From Candidatus Defluviibacillus avedoerensis (GTDB lineage: Bacteria > Pseudomonadota > Gammaproteobacteria > Burkholderiales > Burkholderiaceae_C): 64,000 nt of DNA. The position numbers and the translations under genes are program-made. The stretch is taken from NCBI GenBank assembly GCA_016703665.1, contig JADJBS010000002.1:310001-374000 (forward strand). Reading direction: 5' to 3'. Positions 52,192 to 60,862 of this stretch are shown here, one piece after another. Under the pieces are notes generated by a model, which was given only the letters and a program-made list of their open reading frames with translations, was not told the origin of the DNA and ran no database searches. Each line of letters starts with the position of its first letter. The first letter of the stretch is position 1.

Positions 52192-54450
52192 ATGAAATTG
52201 CCCTCGACAGCCCTCAGCAGCGTGCCAAGTCAAACGGCCACGGTACGCGCATTTGTGCTGGCGACCATCGTGGTCATCATGGTCGGAGAGTCGTCGTTCC
52301 TTGGTTTTCTGCTTTTGTCGGCACCCGATCAGTTACACCGCGCCGCAGGCCCAATGTCCATGATCCTGGTGGCGTTGCTGGGATGGTTTTTGGTCTTTCG
52401 CGATCAAGTTCGACCAGCGATGTACGTCATCGGGTTTGGAGTTTGGGCTTCGATCACTTTCGTCCTGGTCCTGAATGGAGGCGTTCGCGCTCCCTTGTCT
52501 TATGCCTATCCACTGGTGATAGTGATGGCAGGGTGGTTGATCAGCGCCAAGGTTGCGATCGTGATTTCGGGGATGACTTCTGCCGTCGTTGTCGGATTGA
52601 TTCTGGTTGAAAACGCGGGGCTGTTGCCCAAGAAGGAGCTTGCCCCTGCAGTGCTTTTTGGCAACACACTGATATTCGTCTGTATTCTGGCTGCCGCCTT
52701 GATCAGTTTGCTTGTGCGCGCTTACCAGAGGCAGTTGGCCGCCAGTGACGCCATGACGAAGCGGTTTCAAACTGCGTTTCGATCGTCGCCCGCTGCGTTC
52801 TCAATTGCCACGGTGGATGGAGGGCGGGTATTGGAATTGAATAACGTGTTTGAGCGGGACTTTGGTTGGTCGCGCGAAGAATTGCTGTCCAAACCTACCC
52901 TGGAGGTTGGCTTGTGGCCAAGTCCGCAACACCGCAAAACCTGGGCCGAAGCGCTCACCAAGCTAGGTCGACTTGTCGAGTACGAAACTGTTTGGGTGCA
53001 CAAAAGTGGCGAGCGTCGAAATGTCAGCATCTCAGCGGAAATCATTGACCTCGATGGGGTACCCTGCATTCTGGCCTACACGACCGATATCACCGAGCGC
53101 AGGCGGGCGGACGAACAGATCCGCAGCTTGGCCTTTTATGACCCGCTTACCCAGTTGGCCAATCGGCGCATGCTGCAGGACCGTCTTCAGGTCGCCATGT
53201 CAGCGCATATTCGCCACAACACCCTTGGCGCATTGCTGTTCATCGATCTGGACAACTTTAAAACCCTGAACGACTCCCTGGGTCACGACAAAGGTGATGA
53301 GCTTTTGCGTCAGGTGGCTGCACGTTTAACGCAAAACGTCCGTGACGGAGACACGGTTGCGCGTCTGGGTGGTGACGAATTTGTGGTCATGCTGGAAGAC
53401 TTGAGCAACATCTCCGAAGCGGCCCTTGATCAGTCAATGAAAACTGCAGAGAAGATCCGCGCTGCACTCAGCCTCGAATACCGCTTTGGCCAACATACCC
53501 GTTACATCACCCCAAGTATCGGAATCACCCTTTTGGGGTGTGAAGCCGAATTGGTTGAAGAACCCCTGCGACGCGCCGATCTGGCCATGTACCAAGCCAA
53601 AGCTGCCGGTCGCAACACGATTTGCGTATTCGACCCACAGATGCTAATTACAGCCGCCAGCAGGGCGGACCTGGAGCAAGATCTTCGCGAAGCCATTGCG
53701 GGTCAAGATTTCGTCGCACATTACCAGCCACAGGTCGGTGCCGATGGCCTGACGATGGGGGCGGAATTGCTTTTGCGCTGGCAACATCCGCAGCGGGGAT
53801 GGGTGTCACCAGGTGAATTCATTCCGGTGGCCGAGGAAACCACACTCATTCTGACGCTCGGCCAATGGGTGATAGACACAGCGTGTGTTCAGTTGGCCAA
53901 GTGGCGCCAAATCCCGGAGTTCTCTCATTTGACCCTGTCAGTCAACGTAAGTGCGCGGCAGTTTCATCAACCAGATTTTGCGAGTCAGGTATTGGCCACG
54001 ATCGAGCGCCACGATGTGCCTGGATCCCATTTGATTCTTGAGTTGACGGAGAGCGTTCTTGTCGCCAATGTCGGCGACGTGATCGCCAAGATGCAGGTGC
54101 TTCAGACCAGCGGGATACGATTTTCACTCGATGACTTTGGCACGGGCTATTCATCTTTGGGGTATCTCAAGCGCCTGCCTCTGTATGAACTGAAGATCGA
54201 TCAGAGCTTTGTGCGTGACATCTTGGTCGACCCCAATGACGCAGCGATTGCCAGGATGGTCATTGTCTTGGCAGAGACGCTAGGTCTGCGCGTGGTGGCA
54301 GAAGGTGTTGAAACCCGTCAGCAAAAAGAGGCTTTGCTGGCCCAGGGGTGCCGTGCTTATCAGGGATACCTGTTTGCCCCACCCATGCCGCTGTCCGACT
54401 TCGAATGTTTCATCGACCGAACGGTTAACGACCTGGCCGCTGTTGCCTAG
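52192..54450 (+). CDS. Membrane sensor with PAS, GGDEF and EAL domains (cyclic di-GMP turnover)
   Basis: The 752-residue protein begins with about six transmembrane helices (residues about 15-180), followed by a PAS domain (about 200-305), a GGDEF domain (RLGGDEFVVML, about residue 394) and an EAL domain (about 490-745). The EAL core reads MGAELLLRW with the signature DDFGTGYSSLGYLKRLP and KIDQSFVRDI. Both catalytic motifs look intact, so it may make or break cyclic di-GMP, depending on the signal. It follows the kinase gene by 41 bases and its stop overlaps the convergent Bug gene. Confidence 0.92.
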   Translation: MKLPSTALSSVPSQTATVRAFVLATIVVIMVGESSFLGFLLLSAPDQLHRAAGPMSMILVALLGWFLVFRDQVRPAMYVIGFGVWASITFVLVLNGGVRAPLSYAYPLVIVMAGWLISAKVAIVISGMTSAVVVGLILVENAGLLPKKELAPAVLFGNTLIFVCILAAALISLLVRAYQRQLAASDAMTKRFQTAFRSSPAAFSIATVDGGRVLELNNVFERDFGWSREELLSKPTLEVGLWPSPQHRKTWAEALTKLGRLVEYETVWVHKSGERRNVSISAEIIDLDGVPCILAYTTDITERRRADEQIRSLAFYDPLTQLANRRMLQDRLQVAMSAHIRHNTLGALLFIDLDNFKTLNDSLGHDKGDELLRQVAARLTQNVRDGDTVARLGGDEFVVMLEDLSNISEAALDQSMKTAEKIRAALSLEYRFGQHTRYITPSIGITLLGCEAELVEEPLRRADLAMYQAKAAGRNTICVFDPQMLITAASRADLEQDLREAIAGQDFVAHYQPQVGADGLTMGAELLLRWQHPQRGWVSPGEFIPVAEETTLILTLGQWVIDTACVQLAKWRQIPEFSHLTLSVNVSARQFHQPDFASQVLATIERHDVPGSHLILELTESVLVANVGDVIAKMQVLQTSGIRFSLDDFGTGYSSLGYLKRLPLYELKIDQSFVRDILVDPNDAAIARMVIVLAETLGLRVVAEGVETRQQKEALLAQGCRAYQGYLFAPPMPLSDFECFIDRTVNDLAAVA

Positions 54451-55445
54451 TCCGCCGTCACCCGCCCCGCCTGAATCACCGGGCGCCAGCGTGCGATCTC
54501 TGTCGCTATGTATTGCCCAAACGCTTGCGGTGTTGTGGGGGTCGCCACCGCGCCTTCATTTGTCAGCCGGGTTTTGAGTTCAGGGGAGCTGAGCGCTGCG
54601 TTGATTTGCTGGTTCAGTTTGCTCACCACGGCGGCAGGCGTGCCCTTGGGGACGACCACGCCGTACCACTGGTCGGCCTCAAAACCTTTGTAGCCACTTT
54701 CGATCATGGTGGGTACATCGGGCAGGGATGCCATGCGCTGGGTGGACGATACCGCCAGCGCACGCAACTGGCCTGACTTGACGAAAGGCATGACGGCCAG
54801 TCCACCCGTGAACACCAATTGAATCTGCCCACCCGCCAGATCGGTCACCGCTGGTACGGCACCCCGGTAGGGAATGTGCAACATGGACGTGCCTGTTTGC
54901 TGCTTGAGGTATTCCCCCGCGAGGTTGGCCGCGCTGCCGTTGCCACCCGAGCCATAGCTCAGATGGCCGGGCTTGGCTTTGGCCAGTGCGACCAGTTCCT
55001 TGACGGTCTTGGCCGCCACGCCAGGATGCACCACCAGCACATTCGGCACTTTGGCTACCAGCGCGACCGGTTCAAAGCTGCGGACAGGGTCGTAGGGCAG
55101 TTTGGGGTACAGCGATGGGTTAACCGCCAGCGTGCCAATGTGGCCCATCAGCACGGTGTAGCCATCCGCAGGCGACTTTGCCACCTTGTCCGCACCCAGA
55201 CTGCCACCTGCGCCCGGCACGTTGTCGATGACCACAGGCTGGCCCCAGGCCTCGGTCAGCTTCTGGCCAATGGCGCGCGCCAGGATGTCGGTGCTGCCGC
55301 CGGGTGTGAACGGCACCACCATGCGGATGGGCTTGGTGGGCCATGCATTGGCATCGGTGCCAGCTTGTGCAGATGCATTTTTGGAGATAAATAGAGCATT
55401 TCCGCATATTGCTATTACAAAGCTTGCTATTAAATTTATATTCAT
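54447..55445 (-). CDS. Bug/TctC-family periplasmic solute-binding protein
   Basis: The ATG at 55445 gives 332 residues with a signal peptide (NINLIASFVIAICGNALFIS, then ASAQAG). An ATG six codons earlier is an alternative. The mature part begins WPTKPIRMVVPFTPGGSTDI, followed by the PADGYTVLMGHIGTLAVNP and LSYGSGGNGSAANLAGEYL loops. The signal-peptide region (about 55370-55445) is strikingly AT-rich compared with the rest of the gene. No TctAB is nearby. It converges on the GGDEF-EAL gene with a four-base overlap. Confidence 0.86.
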   Translation of the reverse strand: MNINLIASFVIAICGNALFISKNASAQAGTDANAWPTKPIRMVVPFTPGGSTDILARAIGQKLTEAWGQPVVIDNVPGAGGSLGADKVAKSPADGYTVLMGHIGTLAVNPSLYPKLPYDPVRSFEPVALVAKVPNVLVVHPGVAAKTVKELVALAKAKPGHLSYGSGGNGSAANLAGEYLKQQTGTSMLHIPYRGAVPAVTDLAGGQIQLVFTGGLAVMPFVKSGQLRALAVSSTQRMASLPDVPTMIESGYKGFEADQWYGVVVPKGTPAAVVSKLNQQINAALSSPELKTRLTNEGAVATPTTPQAFGQYIATEIARWRPVIQAGRVTAD

Positions 55446-55496
55446 TGTGATGTCTGCACGCATGGATTTGCCTTATTGCTTCACCAAGAACTTGCC

Positions 55497-56327
55497 TTAG
55501 AAACTGGCAGTTTCACCGGGTTTCAGGCCCAGCAGTTGAATGGGGGTTTTGCCCAGCGCCTGCTCAAACTGGGGCAGAGTGCCCTTGGCCAGAGGGTTGG
55601 CACCGTAGTGCATGGGGATGACGCTTTTGGGCTTGATCCACTGCGTCGTTGCAAAGGCCGCATCCTCAGGTCCCATGGTGAAATTGCCACCAATGGGGAT
55701 CAGCAGCACATCGGGTTGGTAGTACTCGCCAATGAACTTCATGTCGCCAAATAGGCCGGTGTCGCCCATGTGGTAAATCTTGACGCCGTTTTCCAGCGTG
55801 ATGATGAAGCCGACAGGCTCGCCGCCGACATGGTTTTCATCCCTCCCGCTGTCCGGGTTCTTCCAGACATAGCTGGACGAATGCTCGGCCTTGACGGCGG
55901 TGATCTTGATGCGGGGCTCGTCCGCAAAGGGGGTGACGGTGCCACTCTTGTTCATGCGTGGAGCTAACTCCGGCGGCAGCACGCGCAGCAGGGTCAGCGT
56001 CTGGTTCAGGTCACCAGGGGCGAACACGCGGGCTTTGTGGGCCAGTGCCAATGCCGGGGCATCGGCAATGTGGTCACCATGGCCGTGGGTGACCAGGATC
56101 AGATCAACCTTGCCAATCTTCTCCAGACTTTTGTACTCGGGCGGCGTGATCGGGTTGGCCCGTAGCCATGGGTCGATCATGATCACCTTGCCCGTGGGGG
56201 TGGTGAGCTTGAAGGCGGCCTGCCCCAGCCATAGCAGTTCTGCCTTGCCCATCTGTGCATTGGCGGGACTGGTCAGCGCCAGCATAGCGCTGGCTGTGAG
56301 GGTGAGCAGGTGGCGGACAAAGTTCAT
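55497..56327 (-). CDS. Periplasmic metallo-beta-lactamase-fold hydrolase (UPF0173/UlaG-like)
   Basis: The 276-residue protein has a signal peptide (LLTLTASAMLALTSPANAQM) and a metallo-hydrolase core with the metal-binding THGHGDHIADA, AEHSSSYVWKN, YHMGDTGLFGDMKFI and VIPMHYGANPLA. Cytosolic UPF0173 relatives are about 230 residues, and the extra length here is the export signal. Substrate is unknown. It lies 51 bases downstream of where the Bug gene starts on the same strand. Confidence 0.83.
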   Translation of the reverse strand: MNFVRHLLTLTASAMLALTSPANAQMGKAELLWLGQAAFKLTTPTGKVIMIDPWLRANPITPPEYKSLEKIGKVDLILVTHGHGDHIADAPALALAHKARVFAPGDLNQTLTLLRVLPPELAPRMNKSGTVTPFADEPRIKITAVKAEHSSSYVWKNPDSGRDENHVGGEPVGFIITLENGVKIYHMGDTGLFGDMKFIGEYYQPDVLLIPIGGNFTMGPEDAAFATTQWIKPKSVIPMHYGANPLAKGTLPQFEQALGKTPIQLLGLKPGETASF

Positions 56328-56457
56328 GGTGTGGGCTCCGGAGGGTTGAAGGGCGCAAGGGGGCTTTAGTCGGTCGTCGCCTTGTCCTGAAAGAAGGATA
56401 TGTCAAATTCATCGACCACCGGGTAACTCTCACCAATGCCCAAGGCGAATGCCCAGG

Positions 56458-57378
56458 TTAACCAAACTGTGCAATGGCTTTTTTCACTACCCGCTTGACC
56501 ATGTCCAGCGCCACCTTGTGGGTTTCCGTCGTGGGGCGCCGGGCAGACCAGACCAGGGTGAGCGAGCTCATCAGGGTGGGTTTCTGAATCTCGTGCGTGA
56601 CCAAAGGATGCGGCTTGGCAAAGTTGCTCAGCGTGTATTTGGGCAGCACGGCATAGCCCAGGCCTTCTTTGACCAGGTCCAGGATCGCGTTCAAGCCATC
56701 GATCTCCAGCACGATGTTGGGTTTGGCGCCAATGCGCACCATTTCTGCTTCGAGCAACAGCCTGAATGCATTGGGGCGGCTGGGAATGATTAGCGGCAAA
56801 TCGGCCAAGTCTTTCAGCAGCACCGTTTCCCCCAGCACTTTGGGGGCACGGCCCGACGCGCGGGCACCGGCCGAGATCAGCACCAATGCCTCTTCATGCA
56901 GTACTTCGGTTTCCAGGTCGGGGGAGGGTGGCGGGTTGTACAGCACCGTCATGTCGAGCCGTCCTGCGCGCAGGCCTTCGTACATCAATACCGAAAAACC
57001 TTCCGTCAGGGTGAGCTGGGCTTGGGGCAATGCGTCCCTGAACGCGTGCGTGAGGGGCACCGTGATCAACTTGGACAGACTCGGTGGCAGGCCAATCGAT
57101 ACCCGGCCCGACAGCGCGCCCCGAATCGAACCCAATTCTTCTTTGGCCAGTGCTACCTGGTGCAAGATGCCGCGGCCGTGCTCCAGCAAAACCAGCCCTG
57201 CCTCGGTCAGCGTGACGCCACGTCCATTGCGCAGCAAAAAGGTCTGGCGGTATTGCACCTCCAGTTGCCGAACATGGCGGCTGAGCAGAGGTTGCGCAAT
57301 GCCCAGCGCGACGGCGGCGCGGCTGAAACTGCCCAGTTCTGCGACCCGGACGAAGGACTCAATTTGTTTCAGATCCAT
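56458..57378 (-). CDS. LysR-family transcriptional regulator, probable regulator of the protocatechuate operon
   Basis: The ATG at 57378 has GGAG eight bases upstream and is preferred over a GTG three codons earlier. The 306-residue protein has the N-terminal helix-turn-helix (DLKQIESFVRVAELGSFSRA, LLSRHVRQLE) and an effector domain starting VSIGLPPSLSKLITVPL. It diverges from the ligJ/pmdE operon, the classic arrangement for a LysR activator of a catabolic operon. The inducer is presumably a pathway intermediate. The assignment to this operon is by position only. Confidence 0.85.
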   Translation of the reverse strand: MDLKQIESFVRVAELGSFSRAAVALGIAQPLLSRHVRQLEVQYRQTFLLRNGRGVTLTEAGLVLLEHGRGILHQVALAKEELGSIRGALSGRVSIGLPPSLSKLITVPLTHAFRDALPQAQLTLTEGFSVLMYEGLRAGRLDMTVLYNPPPSPDLETEVLHEEALVLISAGARASGRAPKVLGETVLLKDLADLPLIIPSRPNAFRLLLEAEMVRIGAKPNIVLEIDGLNAILDLVKEGLGYAVLPKYTLSNFAKPHPLVTHEIQKPTLMSSLTLVWSARRPTTETHKVALDMVKRVVKKAIAQFG

Positions 57379-57515
57379 GGGCGACACTCCTGACTGAGGC
57401 GAATTCCAGGCATAGAAACGTTTTGTATAGCCTGACTTTGGTTATCTATTATTGTTATATCAGCTAGTTTAAAGCCCCAGATCGAACTTCAAGCTTCGTT
57501 TCTAGAATTTCAGCC
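57379..57515. promoter_or_regulatory. Divergent promoter region between lysR and the lig/pmd operon
   Basis: This 137-base gap has an AT-rich core at about 57420-57475 (including TTTTGTATAG and TTATCTATTATTG) unlike its GC-rich flanks. Such a core is where LysR boxes and the -35/-10 elements would lie. I could not assign a single clear T-N11-A dyad. Confidence 0.4.
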
Positions 57516-58241
57516 ATGCCCAGCACCGATTCAACCCAATCTGCAATGACGATCAAAGGTATTTCCTCTATGGCCACCCGTCAAGTACTGGCGGAGTTGA
57601 CCCAAGCTTTCGCGCAGCAATCAGGCATCCCCGTGGACATCGAGTCGGTTGGCGGTGTGGATGCGGCCAAACGGGTGCAAGCCGGAGAAGCCTTTGATGT
57701 GGTGATCCTGGGATCGGATGCCATCGACAAGCTCATCGCTGCGGGCCACGCACACGCTGGCAGCCGCGTTGACCTGGTACGGTCTGGCGTGGCCGTGGCG
57801 GTGCGCGAAGGAACAGCTGTGCCAAATATTTCATCGGAAGAGGCCGTCAAACAGGCTGTGCTGGCCGCTTCCAGCATCAGCTATTCCACAGGCCCTAGCG
57901 GTGTGGCGCTGGCCAAGCTGTTCGAAAAATGGGGTATTGCCCAGCAGATTCAAAGCCGCATGGTGCAAGCGCCCCCTGGCGTGCCCGTGGGTTCGCTGGT
58001 GGCCAAGGGCGAGGTGGCCCTGGGCTTTCAGCAGTTGAGCGAATTGCTGAACGTGCCCGGCATCACCATCGTCGGCCCCTTGCCCGATGCGATCCAGATC
58101 ACCACCATTTTTGCCGCTGCCTTGCCGACTGTGCTGGTCAAAGATTCACCCCAGGCCGCCCGTGTGCAGGCGCTGTTGAATCACATGGTTTCGCCGCAGG
58201 CCGCAGAAGCCAAGCTTCGCCAGGGCATGACCCCGGCCTGA
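57516..58241 (+). CDS. ModA-like substrate-binding-fold protein without a signal peptide
   Basis: The 241-residue protein has the fold of extracellular molybdate-type binding proteins: ISSMATRQVLAELTQAFAQQ, AKRVQAGEAFDVVILGSDAI and ISYSTGPSGVALAKLFEKWG. Yet it begins MPSTDSTQSAMTIKGIS with no hydrophobic signal, whether the start is 57516 or the ATG ten codons later. It is therefore probably cytosolic. It is the first gene of the protocatechuate operon, 41 bases before ligJ. A ligand sensor or an enzyme (for example an isomerase) using this fold is more likely than transport. The function is unknown. Confidence 0.7.
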   Translation: MPSTDSTQSAMTIKGISSMATRQVLAELTQAFAQQSGIPVDIESVGGVDAAKRVQAGEAFDVVILGSDAIDKLIAAGHAHAGSRVDLVRSGVAVAVREGTAVPNISSEEAVKQAVLAASSISYSTGPSGVALAKLFEKWGIAQQIQSRMVQAPPGVPVGSLVAKGEVALGFQQLSELLNVPGITIVGPLPDAIQITTIFAAALPTVLVKDSPQAARVQALLNHMVSPQAAEAKLRQGMTPA

Positions 58242-58282
58242 GCACACCCAACTATAGACACAGACACCAAGGAGAACGTCCC

Positions 58283-59317
58283 ATGAGTTTGATCATCGAT
58301 TGTCACGGCCACTACACCACTGCGCCGAAGGCGCTGGAGACCTGGCGCAACCAGCAAATCGCGGGCATCAAAGACCCCGCCGCTATGCCCAAAGTCTCCG
58401 ATCTGAAGATCAGCGACGACGAACTGCGCGAATCCATCGAGACCAACCAGCTCAAGCTGATGAAAGAGCGCGGCAGCGACATCACGCTGTTCTCGCCCCG
58501 CGCCAGCTTCATGGCGCACCACATTGGCGACTTCAATGTCTCCAGCACCTGGGCCGCGATCTGCAACGAGCTTTGCTACCGCGTGAGCACGCTGTTCCCC
58601 GACAACTTTGTGCCCGTGGCCATGCTGCCCCAGTCGCCGGGTGTGGACCCCGCCACGTGCATTCCAGAGCTGGAAAAGTGTGTGAAGGAATATGGTGCGG
58701 TGGGCATCAACCTGAACCCTGACCCCAGTGGTGGACACTGGACCAGCCCACCGCTGACAGACAAACACTGGTATCCCATTTATGAAAAAATGGTGGAGTA
58801 CGACCTGCCCGCCATGATTCATGTGAGTACCAGTTGCAACAACTGCTTTCACACCACCGGCGCACATTATTTGAACGCTGACACCACCGCCTTCATGCAG
58901 TGCGTGCAGGGCGATTTGTTTAAAGACTTCCCCACGCTCAAATTCTTGATTCCACACGGCGGCGGCGCGGTGCCTTACCACTGGGGCCGCTTTAGGGGCC
59001 TGGCGCAAGAGATGAAGCGCCCACTTCTCACCGAGCATGTGCTTAACAACATCTTCTTTGACACCTGCGTCTATCACCAGCCTGGCATCGATCTGCTGAA
59101 CACGGTGATTCCTGTCAAGAACGTGCTGTTTGCCTCCGAAATGATTGGCGCCGTGCGCGGCATTGACCCTACCACAGGCCACTACTACGACGACACCAAA
59201 CGCTACATCGAAGCCAGCAAGATTCTGAGCGCTGAAGACAAGCACCAGGTCTATGAAGGCAATGTTCGCCGCGTGTTCTCGCGTCTCGATACCCGTTTGA
59301 AATCAAAAGGACTCTGA
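58283..59317 (+). CDS. ligJ: 4-oxalomesaconate hydratase (LigJ/PmdE)
   Basis: The ATG at 58283 follows AAGGAG and gives 344 residues, the LigJ length. It is an amidohydrolase-superfamily lyase with the metal-binding HxH in LIIDCHGHYTTAPKALETWR, later FLIPHGGGAVPYHWGRFRGL, and the VLFASEMIGAVRGIDPTTGH closing motif. It hydrates 4-oxalomesaconate to 4-carboxy-4-hydroxy-2-oxoadipate in the protocatechuate 4,5-cleavage pathway. It is followed by ligK after 2 bases. The frame is open upstream into the preceding gene, but family length and the ribosome site fix the start. Confidence 0.9.
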   Translation: MSLIIDCHGHYTTAPKALETWRNQQIAGIKDPAAMPKVSDLKISDDELRESIETNQLKLMKERGSDITLFSPRASFMAHHIGDFNVSSTWAAICNELCYRVSTLFPDNFVPVAMLPQSPGVDPATCIPELEKCVKEYGAVGINLNPDPSGGHWTSPPLTDKHWYPIYEKMVEYDLPAMIHVSTSCNNCFHTTGAHYLNADTTAFMQCVQGDLFKDFPTLKFLIPHGGGAVPYHWGRFRGLAQEMKRPLLTEHVLNNIFFDTCVYHQPGIDLLNTVIPVKNVLFASEMIGAVRGIDPTTGHYYDDTKRYIEASKILSAEDKHQVYEGNVRRVFSRLDTRLKSKGL

Positions 59318-59319
59318 TC

Positions 59320-60003
59320 ATGTACGAACTTGGTGTGGTTTACCGCAACATCCAACGCGCTGATCGCGCAGCAGCTGACGGCCTGGCCGCACTGGGCTCT
59401 GCCACCGTGCATGAAGCCATGGGTCGCGTTGGCCTGATGAAGCCTTACATGCGCCCGATTTACCCTGGCGCGCAAGTGTCCGGCACAGCCGTCACCGTGT
59501 TGCTGCACCCTGGTGACAACTGGATGATGCATGTGGTGGCCGAGCAGATTCAGCCAGGCGACATCGTGGTGGCGGCCATCAGCGCCGACAACTGTGACGG
59601 CTTCTTTGGTGACTTGCTGGCCACGTCGTTCCAGGCGCGCGGCGCACGTGCCTTGGTGATCGACGCTGGTGTGCGTGACATCAAGACCTTGAAGGAAATG
59701 AACTTCCCCGTTTGGAGCAAGGGCGTCAGTTCCAAAGGCACGATCAAATCGACCCTCGGCTCCGTCAATATCCCCGTGGTCTGCGCCGGGATGATTGTCA
59801 ACCCCGGCGATGTGATCGTGGCAGACGACGATGGTGTGGTCTGTGTGCCCAAGGCCATGGCGGTCAAAACCCTGGAAGCCGCCCGTGCCCGTGAGGCTTT
59901 GGAAGGCGAGAAGCGTGACAAGCTGGCCACGGGTATCTTGGGCCTGGACATGTACAAGATGCGTGAGCCGCTCGAAAAAGCCGGCCTGCGCTATATCGAC
60001 TGA
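59320..60003 (+). CDS. ligK: 4-carboxy-4-hydroxy-2-oxoadipate aldolase (LigK/PmdF)
   Basis: The 227-residue class II aldolase of the RraA-like fold cleaves 4-carboxy-4-hydroxy-2-oxoadipate to pyruvate and oxaloacetate, the last step of the pathway. The active-site segment is CDGFFGDLLATSFQARGARA followed by LVIDAGVRDIKTLKEM, the GDLL...RD pattern of pyruvate aldolases of this group. Length and placement after ligJ are as in Comamonas pmdEF. Confidence 0.92.
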   Translation: MYELGVVYRNIQRADRAAADGLAALGSATVHEAMGRVGLMKPYMRPIYPGAQVSGTAVTVLLHPGDNWMMHVVAEQIQPGDIVVAAISADNCDGFFGDLLATSFQARGARALVIDAGVRDIKTLKEMNFPVWSKGVSSKGTIKSTLGSVNIPVVCAGMIVNPGDVIVADDDGVVCVPKAMAVKTLEAARAREALEGEKRDKLATGILGLDMYKMREPLEKAGLRYID

Positions 60004-60008
60004 ACCCC

Positions 60009-60839
60009 ATGAGCACGCAACGCCGTTCTTGGATTGGGCTGACCGCTGGCGCACTGCTGGCTGTTCTGGTGGCAGGTTGCGCATCCTCGCCCTCAAGCTC
60101 TAGCGCGCCAAGCGCAGCTATCCCCAGTGCAGCGATCCGCCAAGCCCTGGCGCCTAGCGGCAGTTTGCGCATTGGTGTGTACGCAGGCAGCCCATCGTCC
60201 ATTGTGCGCAATGCCAAAGGTGAAACTGTTGGCGTGGCGCATGACTTGGGTCATGCCTTGGCCGCGCGCTTGGGCGTGCCTGCCAAGGTGGTGGAATTTG
60301 AGCGTCTGGCCCTGGTCGTGGATGCTGTCAAAACGGGTGCCGTGGATTTCACATTCACCAATGCGAGTGAGGCACGTGCCAAGGTCGTGAGCTTCACGCC
60401 GCCCCTGATCCAGCTGGAGCTGGGTTACCTGGTGCCGCCAAACAGTGCCATTCGCGGCGTCAACGAAGTAGACAAACCGGGTGTGCGTGTTGGGGTGAGT
60501 CAAGGCAGCAGTTCGCAAGCGGCCCTCGGCAAGAGTCTGACGCAGGCCAAGCTGGTCGCGGCAGATTCGGTCAAGAAGGCACAGGACATGCTGCGCCAGG
60601 GTGAGATTCAAACCTTTGCCACCAACAAAGCCATCTTGAACGAGATGGCGCAAGGCCTGCCGGGCTTCCAGGTGCTGGACGGCCGCTGGGGTCTGGAGAA
60701 TCTGGCCATTGCTGTTCCACAAGGCCGTGACGTGGGCATGGACTACCTGCGTCAATTTGCACGGGATGTGCAAACCAGCGGTGAGCTGCAAGCCATCATC
60801 CGCAAGGCAGATCTGCGCGGTACCGTGCAAGCGCCATAA
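60009..60839 (+). CDS. Family 3 extracellular solute-binding lipoprotein
   Basis: The 276-residue protein has a lipoprotein signal (GALLAVLVAGC, lipidated Cys about residue 24) and a Ser/Ala-rich linker. A type II binding-protein core follows: SGSLRIGVYAGSPSSIVRNA, DAVKTGAVDFTFTNASEARA and GVRVGVSQGSSSQAALGKSL. These resemble amino-acid-type ABC binding proteins. No permease or ATPase is in the operon. It sits between the aldolase and a Bug protein, so it may scavenge an aromatic or carboxylic acid for a system encoded elsewhere. Confidence 0.82.
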   Translation: MSTQRRSWIGLTAGALLAVLVAGCASSPSSSSAPSAAIPSAAIRQALAPSGSLRIGVYAGSPSSIVRNAKGETVGVAHDLGHALAARLGVPAKVVEFERLALVVDAVKTGAVDFTFTNASEARAKVVSFTPPLIQLELGYLVPPNSAIRGVNEVDKPGVRVGVSQGSSSQAALGKSLTQAKLVAADSVKKAQDMLRQGEIQTFATNKAILNEMAQGLPGFQVLDGRWGLENLAIAVPQGRDVGMDYLRQFARDVQTSGELQAIIRKADLRGTVQAP

Positions 60840-60862
60840 AGCATTTTTCTGGAGACATTCCT

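Noticed and set aside
57929..58282. Upstream extension of the ligJ reading frame into the ModA-like gene
   Set aside because: LigJ proteins start at about MSLIIDCHGH. AAGGAG sits before 58283, and the extension has no homology.
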